A stretch of DNA of 64,000 nucleotides from Serratia quinivorans (GCF_946227985.1 NZ_CAMKGL010000001.1:186001-250000); one strand, 5' to 3'; numbered from the stretch's first letter, positions 1 to 12,036 are shown. Numbers and translations: made by a program. Notes: generated by a model not told the origin, from the letters alone.

Positions 1-263
1 TGCGTCTGTCCGCCAAGTTCTATCTGGTTGCCATGTTCTTCGTTATTTTCGATGTTGAAGCCTTGTATCTGTATGCCTGGTCGGTCTCCATACGTGAGAG
101 CGGTTGGGTAGGCTTTATCGAAGCCGCCATTTTCATTTTGGTGTTATTGGCTGGGCTGGTTTATCTGGTGCGTATTGGCGCATTGGATTGGACTCCGGTG
201 CGATCCAGACGCCAGAGCAAGCCAGGCACAATCAAAAACGCCACCAACAGTCATCCGCAGTAG
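1..263 (+). CDS. nuoA: NADH-quinone oxidoreductase subunit A (3' part only)
   Basis: This is the 3' part of NuoA, a small membrane subunit of respiratory complex I. The reading frame is open from the first base (the first complete codon starts at base 3), so the true start lies upstream of the window. The residues seen include the family segment [15 protein letters not shown], with its conserved acidic residues in a membrane helix, and a second hydrophobic helix ending at [10 protein letters not shown]. The TAG stop is at 261-263. nuoB follows 23 bases later, so this is the first gene of the nuo operon seen here. The operon promoter is outside the window. Confidence 0.95.
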   Translation, partial: RLSAKFYLVAMFFVIFDVEALYLYAWSVSIRESGWVGFIEAAIFILVLLAGLVYLVRIGALDWTPVRSRRQSKPGTIKNATNSHPQ

Positions 264-286
264 TCGGTTAAAAACGAGGCATTAAG

Positions 287-961
287 ATGGACTATACGCT
301 CACCCGCATAGACCCGAACGGTGAGAACGACCGTTACCCCCTGCAAAAACAGGAGGTCGTCGCCGATCCCCTGGATCAACAGGTTCACCGCACGGTTTAC
401 ATGGGTAAACTCGAACATGCATTGCATGACATGGTGAACTGGGGGCGTAAAAACTCTATTTGGCCGTATAACTTCGGTCTTTCGTGCTGCTACGTGGAGA
501 TGGTGACGTCCTTTACCGCCGTTCACGACGTGGCCCGCTTTGGTGCTGAAGTTCTGCGTGCATCGCCACGTCAGGCTGACCTGATGGTGGTGGCCGGTAC
601 CTGCTTCACCAAAATGGCCCCGGTTATTCAACGTCTGTACGAACAGATGCTGGAGCCAAAATGGGTGATCTCCATGGGTGCCTGTGCCAACTCCGGCGGC
701 ATGTACGATATCTATTCCGTGGTACAGGGTGTGGACAAGTTCCTGCCGGTCGACGTGTACATTCCCGGCTGCCCACCGCGCCCGGAAGCTTACATGCAGG
801 CACTGATGCTGTTGCAGGAATCTATTGGCAAAGAACGCCGCCCTCTGTCCTGGGTTGTCGGCGATCAGGGTGTTTACCGCGCCAACATGCAGTCTGAAAG
901 AGAGCGTAAACACGGCGAGCGTATCGCGGTGACCAACCTTCGGACGCCTGACGAGATTTAA
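287..961 (+). CDS. nuoB: NADH-quinone oxidoreductase subunit B (N2 iron-sulfur subunit)
   Basis: NuoB is the peripheral-arm subunit of complex I that carries cluster N2, the last iron-sulfur centre before quinone. At 224 residues it is of normal enterobacterial size. The four cysteine ligands expected for N2 are visible: the tandem pair C67-C68 in [10 protein letters not shown]133 in GACANSGG and C162 in GCPPRPE. The ATG at 287 fits the family start ([10 protein letters not shown]). It lies between nuoA and the fused nuoCD gene; the 95-base gap after nuoB is larger than most gaps in the operon. Nothing is truncated or unusual in the protein. Confidence 0.97.
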   Translation: MDYTLTRIDPNGENDRYPLQKQEVVADPLDQQVHRTVYMGKLEHALHDMVNWGRKNSIWPYNFGLSCCYVEMVTSFTAVHDVARFGAEVLRASPRQADLMVVAGTCFTKMAPVIQRLYEQMLEPKWVISMGACANSGGMYDIYSVVQGVDKFLPVDVYIPGCPPRPEAYMQALMLLQESIGKERRPLSWVVGDQGVYRANMQSERERKHGERIAVTNLRTPDEI

Positions 962-1056
962 GACGTTCATTTAACGTCCATCTTAGTGCGCTATTGGTTA
1001 ACACAGCGAAAAGTGAACTTGCGGCGAAATAACCCTTCAGTGTGGTGAAAAAAATT

Positions 1057-2853
1057 ATGACAGATTCAACGACGCACGACGCATTGCCGGCCTGGCAAAC
1101 CAGAGATCACCTTGACGACCCGGTGATTGGCGAACTGCGCAACCGTTTTGGGCCGGAAGCCTTTACTGTTCAGCCCACCCGTACCGGAATGCCCGTGGTA
1201 TGGGTCAAACCTGACCAGTTACTGGAAGTAATGACGTTTTTGAGAAAACAGCCGAAGCCTTATGTCATGCTGTTCGATCTGCATGGCGTGGACGAGCGTC
1301 TTCGCACCCACCGCGACGGCTTGCCGGCTGCGGATTTTTCTGTTTTCTATCATCTGATTTCTATCGAACGCAACCGTGACATCATGCTGAAAGTGGCGCT
1401 GTCTGAAAAAGACCTGCACGTGCCCACAGCGACCAAGGTTTTCCCTAATGCCAACTGGTATGAGCGTGAAACCTGGGAAATGTTCGGTATTACCTTCGAC
1501 GGCCACCCGCACCTGTCGCGCATCATGATGCCGCAAACCTGGGAAGGCCACCCGCTGCGTAAAGACTACCCGGCGCGCGCCACCGAGTTCGATCCCTTTG
1601 TGTTGACCAAACAGAAAGAAGATCTGGAAATGGAGGCGCTGACCTTCAAACCGGAAGACTGGGGTATGAAGCGCGGCACCGAGAACGAGGACTTCATGTT
1701 CCTTAACCTCGGTCCGAACCACCCGTCTGCGCACGGTGCATTCCGTATCATTCTTCAGTTGGATGGCGAAGAGATTGTCGACTGCGTACCGGATATCGGT
1801 TACCACCACCGTGGCGCCGAGAAGATGGGCGAGCGTCAGTCCTGGCACAGCTACATTCCGTACACCGACCGTATCGAGTACCTCGGCGGCTGCGTGAACG
1901 AAATGCCTTACGTGCTGGCGGTTGAGAAACTGGCCGGTATCAAGGTGCCGGATCGCGTTGACACCATCCGCGTGATGCTGTCCGAACTGTTCCGTATCAA
2001 CAGCCACCTGCTGTACATCAGTACGTTCATTCAGGACGTCGGCGCGATGACCCCGGTGTTCTTCGCCTTTACCGACCGTCAGAAAATCTACGATCTGGTT
2101 GAAGCGATCACCGGTTTCCGTATGCACCCGGCCTGGTTCCGTATTGGCGGTGTCGCACACGACCTGCCGCGCGGTTGGGATCGCTTGCTGCGCGAGTTCC
2201 TTGAGTGGATGCCAAAACGTCTGGATTCCTACGTCAAGGCTGCGTTGAAGAACAGCATCCTGAAGGGCCGTTCCGTCGGCGTGGCATCCTACAATGCCAA
2301 AGAGGCGTTGGAGTGGGGCGTCACTGGCGCAGGTCTGCGTGCCACCGGTATCGAATTCGATGTGCGTAAATGGCGTCCGTATTCCGGCTATGAGAATTTC
2401 GACTTCGAAGTTCCGGTCGGTGACGGCAACAGCGACTGCTACACCCGCGTGATGCTGAAGGTGGAAGAGCTGCGTCAGAGCCTGCGCATTCTCGAACAGT
2501 GCCTGAACAATATGCCGGAAGGCCCGTTCAAGGCCGATCACCCGCTGACTACGCCGCCGCCGAAAGAGCGCACGCTGCAGCACATTGAAACGCTGATCAC
2601 CCACTTCCTGCAGGTTTCCTGGGGCCCGGTGATGCCAGCCAACGAATCATTCCAGATGATTGAAGCCACTAAAGGGATCAACAGCTACTACCTGACCAGC
2701 GACGGCAGCACCATGAGCTACCGCACCCGGGTACGTACGCCAAGCTTTGCGCACCTGCAGCAAATCCCAGCGGTAATCCGTGGCAGCCTGGTCTCCGACC
2801 TGATCGTCTATCTGGGTAGTATCGATTTTGTAATGTCAGATGTGGACCGCTAA
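1057..2853 (+). CDS. nuoC: NADH-quinone oxidoreductase fused subunit C/D
   Basis: This is one polypeptide joining NuoC (about residues 1-190, 30-kDa subunit) and NuoD (about 200-598, 49-kDa subunit, which shapes the quinone site with NuoB). The fusion is usual in E. coli and its relatives. Family landmarks are [15 protein letters not shown] in the C part, and [12 protein letters not shown] and [11 protein letters not shown] at the start of the D part. The frame is open back to GTG codons at 1042 and 1045; I prefer the ATG at 1057 (MTDSTTHDA), but none of the three has a strong ribosome-binding site. The stop is followed two bases later by nuoE. Neighbours and length (about 598 residues) fit a working complex I subunit. 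Confidence 0.95.
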   Translation: MTDSTTHDALPAWQTRDHLDDPVIGELRNRFGPEAFTVQPTRTGMPVVWVKPDQLLEVMTFLRKQPKPYVMLFDLHGVDERLRTHRDGLPAADFSVFYHLISIERNRDIMLKVALSEKDLHVPTATKVFPNANWYERETWEMFGITFDGHPHLSRIMMPQTWEGHPLRKDYPARATEFDPFVLTKQKEDLEMEALTFKPEDWGMKRGTENEDFMFLNLGPNHPSAHGAFRIILQLDGEEIVDCVPDIGYHHRGAEKMGERQSWHSYIPYTDRIEYLGGCVNEMPYVLAVEKLAGIKVPDRVDTIRVMLSELFRINSHLLYISTFIQDVGAMTPVFFAFTDRQKIYDLVEAITGFRMHPAWFRIGGVAHDLPRGWDRLLREFLEWMPKRLDSYVKAALKNSILKGRSVGVASYNAKEALEWGVTGAGLRATGIEFDVRKWRPYSGYENFDFEVPVGDGNSDCYTRVMLKVEELRQSLRILEQCLNNMPEGPFKADHPLTTPPPKERTLQHIETLITHFLQVSWGPVMPANESFQMIEATKGINSYYLTSDGSTMSYRTRVRTPSFAHLQQIPAVIRGSLVSDLIVYLGSIDFVMSDVDR

Positions 2854-2855
2854 CT

Positions 2856-3407
2856 ATGCATGATCAAAAAGACAATCACGCGAATAACCAAGCGCTTGAA
2901 CCTATCAATGCGGCCGCTCCCCAGAGCGGCGTTGATGCATTTGAGCTGAGTGCGGAAGAACGTGATGCGATCGAGCACGAAAAGCACCATTACGAGGATC
3001 CACGCGCCGCCTCCATTGAAGCACTGAAAATTGTGCAGAAGCAGCGCGGCTGGGTCCCGGATGGGGCAATTCATGCCATCGCGGAGCTGCTGGGCATTCC
3101 TGCCAGCGACGTAGAAGGCGTGGCCACGTTCTACAGCCAGATTTTCCGTCAGCCAGTAGGGCGCCACGTGATCCGTTATTGTGACAGCGTTGTTTGTCAC
3201 ATCACCGGTTACCAGGGCATTCAGGCCGCCATTGAGAAGAAGCTGAGCATCAAACCGGGTCAAACCACCTTTGATGGCCGCTTCACTCTGCTGCCAACCT
3301 GCTGCCTGGGCAACTGCGATAAAGGGCCAACCATGATGATTGATGAGGACACTCACAGTCAGCTGAAGCCTGAAGATATCGAGACGCTACTGGAGCAGTA
3401 TCAATGA
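2856..3407 (+). CDS. nuoE: NADH-quinone oxidoreductase subunit E
   Basis: NuoE is the 24-kDa subunit of the NADH dehydrogenase module and carries 2Fe-2S cluster N1a, off the main electron path. The ligand pairs are visible as CDSVVC and CCLGNCDKG. At 183 residues it is somewhat longer than the roughly 166 of E. coli; the extra length is an N-terminal hydrophilic stretch rich in Asn, Gln and Ala. The stop overlaps the start of nuoF in an ATGA arrangement at 3404-3407, which suggests translational coupling between these two partners of the NADH module. Confidence 0.96.
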   Translation: MHDQKDNHANNQALEPINAAAPQSGVDAFELSAEERDAIEHEKHHYEDPRAASIEALKIVQKQRGWVPDGAIHAIAELLGIPASDVEGVATFYSQIFRQPVGRHVIRYCDSVVCHITGYQGIQAAIEKKLSIKPGQTTFDGRFTLLPTCCLGNCDKGPTMMIDEDTHSQLKPEDIETLLEQYQ

Positions 3408-4756
3408 TTAAAGACATTGTACGCACTCCCGAAATGCACCCGCTGACCTGGCGGCTGCGCGATGACAAACAGCCGGTCTGGCTGGATGAATACCGCAGCA
3501 AGAACGGCTATGCCGGTGCGGAAAAGGCCATCAAGGGCCTGGCCCCGGACGAGATCGTTACCCTGGTGAAAGACGCCGGGCTGAAAGGTCGCGGCGGTGC
3601 AGGTTTCTCCACCGGTTTGAAGTGGAGCCTGATGCCGAAAGACGAATCCATGAACATCCGTTACCTGCTGTGTAACGCCGATGAAATGGAGCCGGGTACC
3701 TATAAAGACCGCTTGCTGATGGAGCAACTGCCGCACCTGTTGGTGGAAGGCATGCTGATCTCGGCGTTCGCGCTGAAGGCCTATCGCGGCTATATCTTCC
3801 TGCGCGGTGAGTACATCGAAGCTGCGGTGCATTTGCGCCGTGCGATCGCCGAAGCTACCGAAGCCGGTTATTTGGGCAAGAACATCATGGGCAGCGGCTT
3901 CGACTTCGAACTGATTGTTCATACCGGTGCCGGTCGTTACATCTGTGGCGAAGAAACCGCCTTGATTAACTCGCTGGAAGGCCGCCGTGCCAACCCGCGT
4001 TCCAAGCCACCATTCCCGGCTTCCTCCGGCGTTTGGGGCAAACCGACCTGCGTCAATAACGTAGAAACCCTGTGCAACGTTCCGGCGATCCTGGCGAACG
4101 GCGTTGAGTGGTACAAGGGGATCTCCGCCGGCAAGAGTAACGATGCCGGTACCAAACTGATGGGCTTCTCCGGCCGGGTGAAAAACCCAGGCGTTTGGGA
4201 GCTGCCGTTTGGCACCACCGCACGTGAAATTCTGGAAGATTACGCCGGTGGCATGCGTGACGGCCTGCGTTTCAAAGCCTGGCAGCCAGGCGGCGCGGGC
4301 ACCGACTTCCTGACCGCCGATCACCTGGATCTGCCGATGGACTTCGAGAGCATCGGTAAAGCCGGCAGCCGTCTCGGCACCGCGCTGGCGATGGCAGTAG
4401 ACCACGAGATCGGCATGGTTCCGCTGGTGCGCAACCTGGAAGAGTTTTTCTCTCGCGAGTCCTGCGGCTGGTGTACGCCATGCCGTGACGGTCTGCCGTG
4501 GAGCGTCAAGATCCTGCGTGCGTTGGAAAACGGCGAAGGGCAGCCGGGGGATATCGAAACCCTTGAGCAGCTGTGCCGTTCTCTCGGCCCGGGCAAAACC
4601 TTTTGCGCCCACGCGCCAGGTGCCGTAGAGCCACTGCAAAGCGCAATTAAATATTTCCGTGAAGAGTTCGAAGCGGGCATCAAAGTGAAGCACTTCAGCA
4701 ACGCGCATGCGATTGGCGGTATTCAGGCCAATAATCTGCTGAAACAACGCTGGTAA
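3404..4756 (+). CDS. nuoF: NADH-quinone oxidoreductase subunit F (NADH and FMN binding)
   Basis: NuoF is the catalytic entry of complex I. It binds NADH and FMN and carries 4Fe-4S cluster N3. The glycine-rich nucleotide and flavin site reads [10 protein letters not shown] near residue 65, and the cluster ligands are in [12 protein letters not shown] plus a later Cys in TFCAHAPGA. Its length of 450 residues is close to the family norm. It starts inside the nuoE stop codon (ATGA overlap). A 79-base gap separates it from nuoG; that gap contains a short GC-rich inverted repeat (GCCTGCCGCAAGGCAGGC, 4798-4815) but no clear promoter. Confidence 0.97.
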   Translation: MIKDIVRTPEMHPLTWRLRDDKQPVWLDEYRSKNGYAGAEKAIKGLAPDEIVTLVKDAGLKGRGGAGFSTGLKWSLMPKDESMNIRYLLCNADEMEPGTYKDRLLMEQLPHLLVEGMLISAFALKAYRGYIFLRGEYIEAAVHLRRAIAEATEAGYLGKNIMGSGFDFELIVHTGAGRYICGEETALINSLEGRRANPRSKPPFPASSGVWGKPTCVNNVETLCNVPAILANGVEWYKGISAGKSNDAGTKLMGFSGRVKNPGVWELPFGTTAREILEDYAGGMRDGLRFKAWQPGGAGTDFLTADHLDLPMDFESIGKAGSRLGTALAMAVDHEIGMVPLVRNLEEFFSRESCGWCTPCRDGLPWSVKILRALENGEGQPGDIETLEQLCRSLGPGKTFCAHAPGAVEPLQSAIKYFREEFEAGIKVKHFSNAHAIGGIQANNLLKQRW

Positions 4757-4835
4757 GCCGACTCGCCCCGACGACACGGCCAGAATTTTTGATTAACGCC
4801 TGCCGCAAGGCAGGCCACTTGGAAGCATGCTGACT

Positions 4836-7574
4836 ATGGCTACGATTCATGTAGACGGCAAAGAATACGACGTAGATGGGGCCGACAACCTGCTGCAGGC
4901 TTGTCTCTCCCTCGGGCTCGATATTCCTTACTTTTGCTGGCATCCGGCGCTGGGAAGCGTCGGCGCTTGCCGCCAATGTGCGGTAAAGCAATACCAAAAC
5001 GCGGAAGATACGCGTGGCCGTTTGGTGATGTCTTGTATGACACCGGCATCCGATGGAACCTTTATTTCCATCGACGATGGCGAAGCCAAACAGTTCCGTG
5101 AAAGCGTGGTTGAGTGGTTGATGACCAACCACCCGCACGACTGTCCGGTATGTGAAGAAGGCGGTAACTGTCACCTGCAGGATATGACAGTAATGACCGG
5201 CCACAGCTTCCGTAAATACCGTTTCAGTAAGCGTACTCACAACAACCAGGAGCTGGGGCCGTTTATCTCGCATGAGATGAACCGCTGTATCGCCTGTTAC
5301 CGCTGTGTGCGCTACTACAAGGACTATGCGGACGGCACTGATTTCGGTGTTTACGGCGCGCACGACAACGTCTACTTCGGTCGTACCGAGAGCGGCACGC
5401 TGGAAAGCGAGTTCTCCGGTAACCTGGTGGAAGTGTGCCCGACCGGTGTGTTTACCGACAAAACCCACTCCGAGCGTTATAACCGTAAGTGGGACATGCA
5501 GTTTGCGCCAAGCATCTGCCAGCAGTGCAGCATCGGTTGTAACACCAGCCCGGGCGAGCGCTATGGCGAACTGCGTCGTATCGAAAACCGTTATAACGGC
5601 AGCGTGAACCATTACTTCCTGTGTGACCGCGGCCGCTTCGGTTATGGCTATGTGAACCAGAAAGATCGTCCGCGCCAGCCACAGCAACTGCGTGGCGACG
5701 ACTGGATCACCCTGAACGCCGAGCAGGCGATGCAGGGCGCGGCGGACATCCTGCGTCAGGCGAAGAAAACCATCGGCATTGGCTCACCACGCGCCAGCCT
5801 GGAAAGTAACTTCGCACTGCGTGATTTGGTCGGTGCCGAGAACTTCTATACCGGTATCTCGCAGGCCGAACAGGGCCGTCTGGACCTGATGTTGAACGTG
5901 CTGCAAAACAGCGGCGTTCACACGCCTGCGCTGCGCGAAATCGAAGGTTACGATGCGGTGCTGGTATTGGGTGAAGACTTGACCCAGACCGGCGCTCGTA
6001 TTGCCCTGTCGGTACGTCAGGCGGTGAAGGGCAAGGCTCGCGCCATGGCTGCGGCCCAACGCGTTGCCGACTGGCAGATTGCTGCGGTGCAGAACATCGG
6101 CCAGCACGCCAAACACCCGCTGTTTGTCACCAACGTGGATAACACCCGTTTGGACGACATCGCGGCATGGAACTACCGTGCACCGGTGGATGAGCAGGCG
6201 CGCTTCGGCTTCGCTATTGCCCATGCGCTGGATAACGCGGCACCGGCAGTCAACGATTTGGCTGACGGCCTGAACAAGAAAGTCGACATCATCGTGCAGG
6301 CGCTGACCGACGCGCGTAAACCGCTGATCATCACCGGCAGCAACGCCGGTAGCGAAGCCATCATCGAAGCGGCGGCCAACATCGCCAAGGCGCTGAAGGA
6401 TCGCGGTTCTGACGTTGGCATCACCTTCGTAGCCAGCGCCGCCAACAGCATCGGTTTGTCGATGATCGGCGGCGGTTCGCTCGATCAGGCGCTGATCCAG
6501 TTGGAAAGCGGCGAAGCCGACACGGCCATCGTGATGGAAAACGATCTCTACCGGCATGCGCCGGCGGCGAAAGTGGACGCTGCACTGGCCAAGGTCAGTA
6601 ACCTGATCGTGGTCGATCATCAGCGTACCGCCATCATGGATAAAGCTAATCTGATCCTGTCGGCGGCCAGCTTTGCGGAAAGCGACGGTACTCTGGTTAA
6701 TCAGGAAGGCCGCGCCCAGCGTTTCTTCCAGGTTTACGATCCGGCGTACTACGACGACGCGAAGAAAGGCGTTTACACCGTGATGCTGGAAAGTTGGCGT
6801 TGGATGCACTCGCTGCATTCCACCTATACCAGCCGCCACGTGGATTGGACGCAGCTTGATCACGTTATCGAAGCCTGTGTTACCGCGTTGCCGCAGTTGC
6901 AGGGCATTGTGGACGCCGCACCGGACGCGAGTTTCCGTATCCGCGGTCAGAAACTGGCGCGTTCTCCGATTCGCTCCAGTGGCCGTACGGCGATGCGCGC
7001 CAATATCAGCGTGCACGAACCGCGTCAGCCGCAGGATAAAGACACCATGTTCGCCTTCTCAATGGAAGGGAACAACAGCCCGTTGGCCGACCGTCAACAG
7101 ATCCCATTCGCCTGGGCACCAGGCTGGAACTCACCGCAGGCATGGAACAAGTTCCAGGCCGAAGTGGGCGGCAAGCTGCGTCATGGCGATCCGGGCGTGC
7201 GTTTGATAGAAGCGGGGGAGGGCAAGCTGGGTTACTTCGACCGCGTGCCTGCCGCCTTCGGTCAACAGCAAGGCTGGCGTGTTGCGCCGTATTACCACCT
7301 GTTCGGAAGTGATGAAATGTCACAGCGTTCCGGGGTGATTCAGCAGCGCATGCCGGAGGCCTATGTGATGGTCAATCCGACCGATGCTGCTGCGCTGGGC
7401 GTCAATGCCGGTGCGCTGGTGGAGTTCAGCTGTGCGGGCCAGACCTTGCGTCTGCCGGTGCGTCTGAGTGAAACCCTGACCCAGGGCCAGGTGGGCTTAC
7501 CGCTCGGCTTGCCAGGGATCCCGCCGGTACTGGTGGGTGCAACGGTTGAAAATCTGCGGGAGGCGACACGATGA
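4836..7574 (+). CDS. nuoG: NADH-quinone oxidoreductase subunit G
   Basis: NuoG is the large iron-sulfur subunit of the NADH module (912 residues here). Ligand sets appear in order: the N1b 2Fe-2S motif around [15 protein letters not shown], the N4/N5 region [12 protein letters not shown] and [13 protein letters not shown], and the extra N7-type motif CQQCSIGCN found in E. coli-like NuoG. The rest is a molybdopterin-oxidoreductase-like fold that no longer carries a cofactor in this family. The ATG at 4836 is preferred over the in-frame ATG at 4827, because GGAAG at 4821-4825 lies ten bases before 4836 but only one before 4827. The stop overlaps the nuoH start. Confidence 0.96.
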   Translation: MATIHVDGKEYDVDGADNLLQACLSLGLDIPYFCWHPALGSVGACRQCAVKQYQNAEDTRGRLVMSCMTPASDGTFISIDDGEAKQFRESVVEWLMTNHPHDCPVCEEGGNCHLQDMTVMTGHSFRKYRFSKRTHNNQELGPFISHEMNRCIACYRCVRYYKDYADGTDFGVYGAHDNVYFGRTESGTLESEFSGNLVEVCPTGVFTDKTHSERYNRKWDMQFAPSICQQCSIGCNTSPGERYGELRRIENRYNGSVNHYFLCDRGRFGYGYVNQKDRPRQPQQLRGDDWITLNAEQAMQGAADILRQAKKTIGIGSPRASLESNFALRDLVGAENFYTGISQAEQGRLDLMLNVLQNSGVHTPALREIEGYDAVLVLGEDLTQTGARIALSVRQAVKGKARAMAAAQRVADWQIAAVQNIGQHAKHPLFVTNVDNTRLDDIAAWNYRAPVDEQARFGFAIAHALDNAAPAVNDLADGLNKKVDIIVQALTDARKPLIITGSNAGSEAIIEAAANIAKALKDRGSDVGITFVASAANSIGLSMIGGGSLDQALIQLESGEADTAIVMENDLYRHAPAAKVDAALAKVSNLIVVDHQRTAIMDKANLILSAASFAESDGTLVNQEGRAQRFFQVYDPAYYDDAKKGVYTVMLESWRWMHSLHSTYTSRHVDWTQLDHVIEACVTALPQLQGIVDAAPDASFRIRGQKLARSPIRSSGRTAMRANISVHEPRQPQDKDTMFAFSMEGNNSPLADRQQIPFAWAPGWNSPQAWNKFQAEVGGKLRHGDPGVRLIEAGEGKLGYFDRVPAAFGQQQGWRVAPYYHLFGSDEMSQRSGVIQQRMPEAYVMVNPTDAAALGVNAGALVEFSCAGQTLRLPVRLSETLTQGQVGLPLGLPGIPPVLVGATVENLREATR

Positions 7575-8548
7575 GCTGGTTTACCCCTGAGGTGATCGAC
7601 ATTCTGATCTCCATTGTTAAAGCGGTAGTGATCCTGCTGGTCGTCGTCACCTGTGGGGCATTCATGAGCTTCGGCGAACGCCGTTTGCTCGGTCTGTTCC
7701 AGAACCGTTATGGACCAAACCGTGTCGGCTGGGGTGGCTCGCTGCAGCTGGTCGCCGACATGATCAAAATGTTCTTCAAGGAAGACTGGGTACCGAAATT
7801 CTCCGACCGGGTGATCTTTACCCTGGCGCCGATGATCGCCTTTACTTCCCTGTTGCTGGCATTTGCCATCGTCCCGGTCAGCCCGACCTGGGCGGTGTCC
7901 GACCTCAACATCGGTATTTTGTTCTTCCTGATGATGGCCGGCCTGGCGGTATACGCCGTGCTGTTCGCCGGCTGGTCGAGCAACAACAAATACTCACTGT
8001 TGGGGGCAATGCGTGCTTCTGCGCAAACCCTGAGCTACGAAGTGTTCATCGGCCTGTCGCTGATGGGTGTGGTAGCGCAGGCGGACTCCTTCAACATGCA
8101 GGCGATCGTTGAATCTCAGGCGCATATGTGGAACGTCATCCCGCAATTCTTTGGTTTCATTACCTTTGCGATTGCCGGCGTGGCGGTGTGTCACCGTCAC
8201 CCGTTTGACCAACCGGAAGCCGAGCAGGAACTGGCTGACGGTTACCACATTGAATATTCCGGCATGAAGTTCGGGCTGTTCTTTGTGGGTGAATACATAG
8301 GTATCGTCACCGTTTCTGCCCTGATTGTGACGTTGTTCTTCGGTGGCTGGCAGGGGCCTTTCCTACCGCCATTCATCTGGTTCGCGTTGAAAACGGCTTT
8401 CTTCATGATGATGTTCATTCTGATTCGTGCTGCTCTGCCACGTCCGCGCTATGACCAGGTGATGTCCTTCGGCTGGAAAGTCTGTCTGCCGTTGACGCTG
8501 CTGAACCTGCTGGCGACTGCCGCAGTCATTTTGTACAACGCTCAATAA
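7571..8548 (+). CDS. nuoH: NADH-quinone oxidoreductase subunit H (membrane)
   Basis: NuoH is the membrane subunit that lies at the junction of the two arms of complex I and helps form the quinone chamber. Its 325 residues are mostly hydrophobic helices. The conserved loop [20 protein letters not shown] near residues 35-54 and the acidic loop around [16 protein letters not shown], both signatures of this family, are clear. The ATG overlaps the nuoG stop in an ATGA arrangement. nuoI follows after 14 bases with a purine-rich ribosome-binding site. It looks intact. Confidence 0.97.
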   Translation: MSWFTPEVIDILISIVKAVVILLVVVTCGAFMSFGERRLLGLFQNRYGPNRVGWGGSLQLVADMIKMFFKEDWVPKFSDRVIFTLAPMIAFTSLLLAFAIVPVSPTWAVSDLNIGILFFLMMAGLAVYAVLFAGWSSNNKYSLLGAMRASAQTLSYEVFIGLSLMGVVAQADSFNMQAIVESQAHMWNVIPQFFGFITFAIAGVAVCHRHPFDQPEAEQELADGYHIEYSGMKFGLFFVGEYIGIVTVSALIVTLFFGGWQGPFLPPFIWFALKTAFFMMMFILIRAALPRPRYDQVMSFGWKVCLPLTLLNLLATAAVILYNAQ

Positions 8549-8562
8549 GGGGTGAATAAACC

Positions 8563-9105
8563 ATGACATTGAAAGAGTTATTGGTTGGTTTCGGCACCCA
8601 GGTGCGCAGCATTTGGATGATAGGCCTGCACGCCTTCGCCAAGCGCGAAACCCAGATGTATCCGGAAGAACCGGTTTACCTGCCGCCGCGCTACCGTGGC
8701 CGCATCGTGCTGACGCGCGATCCGGACGGCGAAGAGCGCTGCGTGGCTTGTAACCTGTGTGCGGTTGCCTGCCCGGTGGGCTGTATCTCGCTGCAAAAAG
8801 CAGAACAGAAAGATGGCCGTTGGTATCCGGAGTTCTTCCGCATCAACTTCTCGCGCTGCATTTTCTGCGGCCTGTGCGAAGAAGCTTGCCCAACTACCGC
8901 CATTCAGCTGACGCCGGATTTCGAAATGGGTGAGTTCAAGCGCCAGGATCTGGTGTACGAAAAAGAAGATCTGTTGATCTCGGGGCCGGGTAAATATCCG
9001 GAATATAACTTCTACCGGATGGCCGGTATGGCGATTGACGGCAAAGCCAAGGGCGAAGCCGAAAACGAAGCCAAACCGATCGACGTCAAAGGTCTGTTGC
9101 CTTAA
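8563..9105 (+). CDS. nuoI: NADH-quinone oxidoreductase subunit I (ferredoxin type)
   Basis: NuoI is a peripheral-arm subunit with two 4Fe-4S clusters (N6a and N6b) that pass electrons towards NuoB. Both motifs are complete: [15 protein letters not shown] and [16 protein letters not shown]. Its length of 180 residues matches the E. coli protein. An AAGGGGTG stretch before the ATG at 8563 serves as ribosome-binding site. It sits between nuoH and nuoJ in the usual order. Nothing unusual is seen. Confidence 0.97.
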   Translation: MTLKELLVGFGTQVRSIWMIGLHAFAKRETQMYPEEPVYLPPRYRGRIVLTRDPDGEERCVACNLCAVACPVGCISLQKAEQKDGRWYPEFFRINFSRCIFCGLCEEACPTTAIQLTPDFEMGEFKRQDLVYEKEDLLISGPGKYPEYNFYRMAGMAIDGKAKGEAENEAKPIDVKGLLP

Positions 9106-9118
9106 GGAGCCAGCAAGC

Positions 9119-9679
9119 ATGGAAATTGCCTTTTATCTGGCAGGTTTTATTGCGGTGATCGCGACAATTCGCGTGATCTCGCATACCAATCCTGTGCATG
9201 CGTTGCTGTATCTGATCGTTTCGTTACTGGCGATCTCTGCAGTCTTTTTCTCACTCGGCGCTTACTTCGCCGCGGCGCTGGAAATCATTGTCTACGCCGG
9301 TGCCATCATGGTGCTGTTCGTGTTCGTGGTGATGATGTTGAACCTCGGCAACGCGGTGCAGCAACAAGAGCGCGATTGGCTCAAACCGTCGGTGTGGATC
9401 GGCCCTGGCATCTTGTCGCTGGCGCTGTTGGTGGTGCTGATTGTCGCTATCCGCAGCGTGTCCGATCAGGGCATCAGCGGTGAGATGGTTGACGCTAAAG
9501 CGGTGGGGATCAGCCTGTTTGGTCCTTACGTTCTGGCGGTTGAGCTGGCTTCAATGCTGCTGTTGGCAGGTCTGGTTGTTGCCTTCCACATTGGCCGTGA
9601 GCACAAACCGGGTGAGGTGTTGAGCAACGCCCCGGCCAGTAGCGAAATGGCGAGAAGAAAATCGGAGGAGCAAGCATGA
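9119..9679 (+). CDS. nuoJ: NADH-quinone oxidoreductase subunit J (membrane)
   Basis: NuoJ is a membrane subunit of complex I with about five helices. The ATG at 9119 gives [15 protein letters not shown], the expected N-terminus, 186 residues in all, and is preceded by AAGGAG at 9104-9109. The frame is open further upstream to 9035, but that would overlap nuoI by more than 70 bases and add a Lys/Arg-rich tail foreign to the family. The conserved helix with [20 protein letters not shown] is present. The stop overlaps the nuoK start. Confidence 0.95.
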   Translation: MEIAFYLAGFIAVIATIRVISHTNPVHALLYLIVSLLAISAVFFSLGAYFAAALEIIVYAGAIMVLFVFVVMMLNLGNAVQQQERDWLKPSVWIGPGILSLALLVVLIVAIRSVSDQGISGEMVDAKAVGISLFGPYVLAVELASMLLLAGLVVAFHIGREHKPGEVLSNAPASSEMARRKSEEQA

Positions 9680-9978
9680 TCCCTCTTCAACATGGCCTGA
9701 TCCTGGCGGCAATTCTGTTCGTCCTGGGTCTGACCGGGTTGCTGGTGCGTCGCAATCTGCTGTTTATGCTGATCAGTCTGGAAGTGATGATCAACGCCGC
9801 GGCACTGGCATTTATCGTGGCGGGCAGCTATTGGGGCCAGCCGGACGGGCAGGTGATGTATATCCTGGCGATCAGCCTGGCAGCCGCCGAGGCCAGTATT
9901 GGTCTGGCACTGCTGCTGCAGCTTTACCGTCGTCGTCATACCCTGAATATTGATACTGTCAGTGAGATGCGCGGATGA
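9676..9978 (+). CDS. nuoK: NADH-quinone oxidoreductase subunit K (membrane)
   Basis: NuoK is a small three-helix membrane subunit of complex I (100 residues, the usual length). Two buried glutamates important for proton pumping in this family are visible, in [10 protein letters not shown] and [11 protein letters not shown]. It overlaps nuoJ at its start and nuoL at its end (four-base overlaps), so J, K and L are probably translated in a coupled way. It looks intact. Confidence 0.96.
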   Translation: MIPLQHGLILAAILFVLGLTGLLVRRNLLFMLISLEVMINAAALAFIVAGSYWGQPDGQVMYILAISLAAAEASIGLALLLQLYRRRHTLNIDTVSEMRG

Positions 9979-11822
9979 ACCTATTATATTTAACTATTCT
10001 GCTACCGCTGATCGGGTTCCTGCTGTTGGCCTTTTCCCGAGGCCGCTGGTCTGAGAACACCTCGGCAATCGTCGGCGTAGGCTCTATCGGCCTGGCTGCT
10101 TTGGTCACGGTTCACGTGGGTATGGACTTCTTCGCCCAGAAAGCCACCGGCGTGCAGCTGTTTGAGCAAAGCCTGTGGAACTGGATGAGCGTCGGTAACT
10201 TCAATATCGGTGTGACCCTGACGCTGGACGGCCTGTCGCTGACCATGCTGTCAGTGGTGACCGGCGTGGGCTTCTTCATCCACATGTTCGCTTCCTGGTA
10301 CATGCGCGGTGAAGAGGGCTACTCACGCTTCTTCGCTTACACCAACCTGTTTATCGCCAGCATGGTGGTATTGGTACTGGCAGACAACCTGTTGCTGCTG
10401 TACCTGGGTTGGGAAGGCGTGGGCCTGTGCAGCTACCTGTTGATCGGTTTCTATTACAAGGATCCGGCCAACGGTGCGGCGGCGATGAAAGCCTTCATCG
10501 TGACTCGCGTCGGTGACGTGTTCCTGGCATTTGCGCTGTTCATCCTCTACAACGAGCTGGGCACGCTGAACATCCGCGAATTGATGATCCTGGCACCGCA
10601 AAAACTGGCGGTTGGCGATACGGCGATCACCTGGGCTACCCTGATGTTGCTGGGTGGTGCGGTCGGTAAATCGGCGCAGTTGCCGTTGCAGACCTGGCTG
10701 GCAGATGCGATGGCGGGTCCAACCCCGGTTTCTGCACTGATCCACGCAGCAACCATGGTGACCGCGGGCGTTTACCTGATTGCCCGTACTCACGGTCTGT
10801 TCCTGATGGCGCCGGAAGTGCTGCATCTGGTGGGCATTATCGGGGCAGTGACCCTGGTGCTGGCCGGCTTTGCCGCACTGGTGCAAACCGATATCAAGCG
10901 CGTGCTTGCCTACTCCACCATGAGCCAGATTGGCTACATGTTCCTGGCGTTGGGCGTGCAGGCGTGGGATGCGGCTATCTTCCACCTGATGACCCATGCG
11001 TTCTTCAAGGCGCTGCTGTTCCTTTCCTCCGGTTCGGTGATCCTGGCTTGCCATCACGAGCAGAACATCTTCAAGATGGGCGGCCTGCGCAAGAGCATTC
11101 CGCTGGTTTACGTCTGCTTCCTGGTGGGCGGCGCTGCGCTGTCGGCACTGCCGCTGATCACCGCAGGCTTCTTCAGTAAGGATGAGATCCTGGCCGGTGC
11201 GATGGCTAACGGTCACATCAACCTGATGATTGCCGGTCTGGTCGGTGCGTTCATGACCTCGCTGTACACCTTCCGTATGATTTTCATCGTGTTCCATGGC
11301 GAAGAGAAAATCAAAGCGCATGCAGGTTTTGGCATCACTCACCACCTGCCGCTGTTGGTTCTGCTGGTGCTGTCCACCTTCGTTGGCGCGATGATCGTTC
11401 CGCCACTGCAGGGCGTACTGCCAGACACCACCGAGCTGGCGCACGGTAGCGTACTGCAACTGGAGATTACCTCTGGCGTAGTGGCTATTGTCGGCATCCT
11501 GCTGGCGGCGGCGCTGTGGCTGGGCAAACGTAGCCTGGTGACCCGCATTGCCAATAGCGCACCGGGGCGTTTCTTCTCGACCTGGTGGTTCCATGCCTGG
11601 GGCTTCGACTGGCTGTACGACAAAGTATTCGTCAAGCCGTACCTGGGTATTGCGAAGTTGCTGCAGCGTGATCCGCTGAACTCGATGATGAATCTGCCGG
11701 CCATCTTCTCCCGCTGGGGGAACCGAGGTCTGACAGTGAGCGAGAACGGTCAGGTGCGTTGGTATATAGCGTCTATGGGTGTGGGTGCAGTGGTGGTGCT
11801 GGCTCTGTTGATTTTGGTTTAA
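9975..11822 (+). CDS. nuoL: NADH-quinone oxidoreductase subunit L (antiporter-like)
   Basis: NuoL is the distal, antiporter-like proton-pumping subunit of the complex I membrane arm, with a long C-terminal amphipathic helix that runs along the arm. Its 615 residues match E. coli. Family landmarks include [20 protein letters not shown] with the conserved Glu, [15 protein letters not shown] with the conserved Lys, and [20 protein letters not shown]. The start overlaps the nuoK stop. Unlike the other junctions around it, the gap to nuoM is wide (214 bases) because of an ERIC element. Confidence 0.97.
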   Translation: MNLLYLTILLPLIGFLLLAFSRGRWSENTSAIVGVGSIGLAALVTVHVGMDFFAQKATGVQLFEQSLWNWMSVGNFNIGVTLTLDGLSLTMLSVVTGVGFFIHMFASWYMRGEEGYSRFFAYTNLFIASMVVLVLADNLLLLYLGWEGVGLCSYLLIGFYYKDPANGAAAMKAFIVTRVGDVFLAFALFILYNELGTLNIRELMILAPQKLAVGDTAITWATLMLLGGAVGKSAQLPLQTWLADAMAGPTPVSALIHAATMVTAGVYLIARTHGLFLMAPEVLHLVGIIGAVTLVLAGFAALVQTDIKRVLAYSTMSQIGYMFLALGVQAWDAAIFHLMTHAFFKALLFLSSGSVILACHHEQNIFKMGGLRKSIPLVYVCFLVGGAALSALPLITAGFFSKDEILAGAMANGHINLMIAGLVGAFMTSLYTFRMIFIVFHGEEKIKAHAGFGITHHLPLLVLLVLSTFVGAMIVPPLQGVLPDTTELAHGSVLQLEITSGVVAIVGILLAAALWLGKRSLVTRIANSAPGRFFSTWWFHAWGFDWLYDKVFVKPYLGIAKLLQRDPLNSMMNLPAIFSRWGNRGLTVSENGQVRWYIASMGVGAVVVLALLILV

Positions 11823-11891
11823 CAGAGAACGCAGACACAATTATCGGGCATAGCGCACGTTAACTTGGCGCTATGTACAATGTTTTTGCTT

Positions 11892-12016
11892 TATACCCAA
11901 GGATTTCAAGTTGGGGCTAGGCGGCAAGTGTGTGAATTCCCAGGAGCTTACTTAGGTAAGTGACTGGGATGAGCATACGTAGCCAACAACGCACCAGCTT
12001 GAAAGGCGAAGGGTAG
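11892..12016 (+). repeat. ERIC element (enterobacterial repetitive intergenic consensus) between nuoL and nuoM
   Basis: This 125-base imperfect palindrome has ends TATACCC and GGGTAGA. Its centre contains GGAGCTTACTTAGGTAAG and AAGTGACTGG-like segments, which match the well known ERIC consensus (the regions used for ERIC-PCR). The long stem is also visible as GATTTCAAG near the left end against CTTGAAAGGC near the right. A second copy in the opposite orientation is at 51111-51235. It would be transcribed as a long hairpin inside the nuo mRNA, ending about 20 bases before the nuoM start. ERIC elements are non-autonomous; no protein is encoded. Confidence 0.9.
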
Positions 12017-12036
12017 AATAAGGGACACAAAACGCC

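Noticed and set aside
251-970. Long open frame on the minus strand opposite nuoB, and similar ones opposite nuoCD, nuoF, nuoG and nuoL
   Set aside because: They mirror strong, fully conserved + strand genes, have low-complexity His/Arg/Gln-rich translations and no recognisable domains; they are shadows of codon bias in GC-rich DNA.
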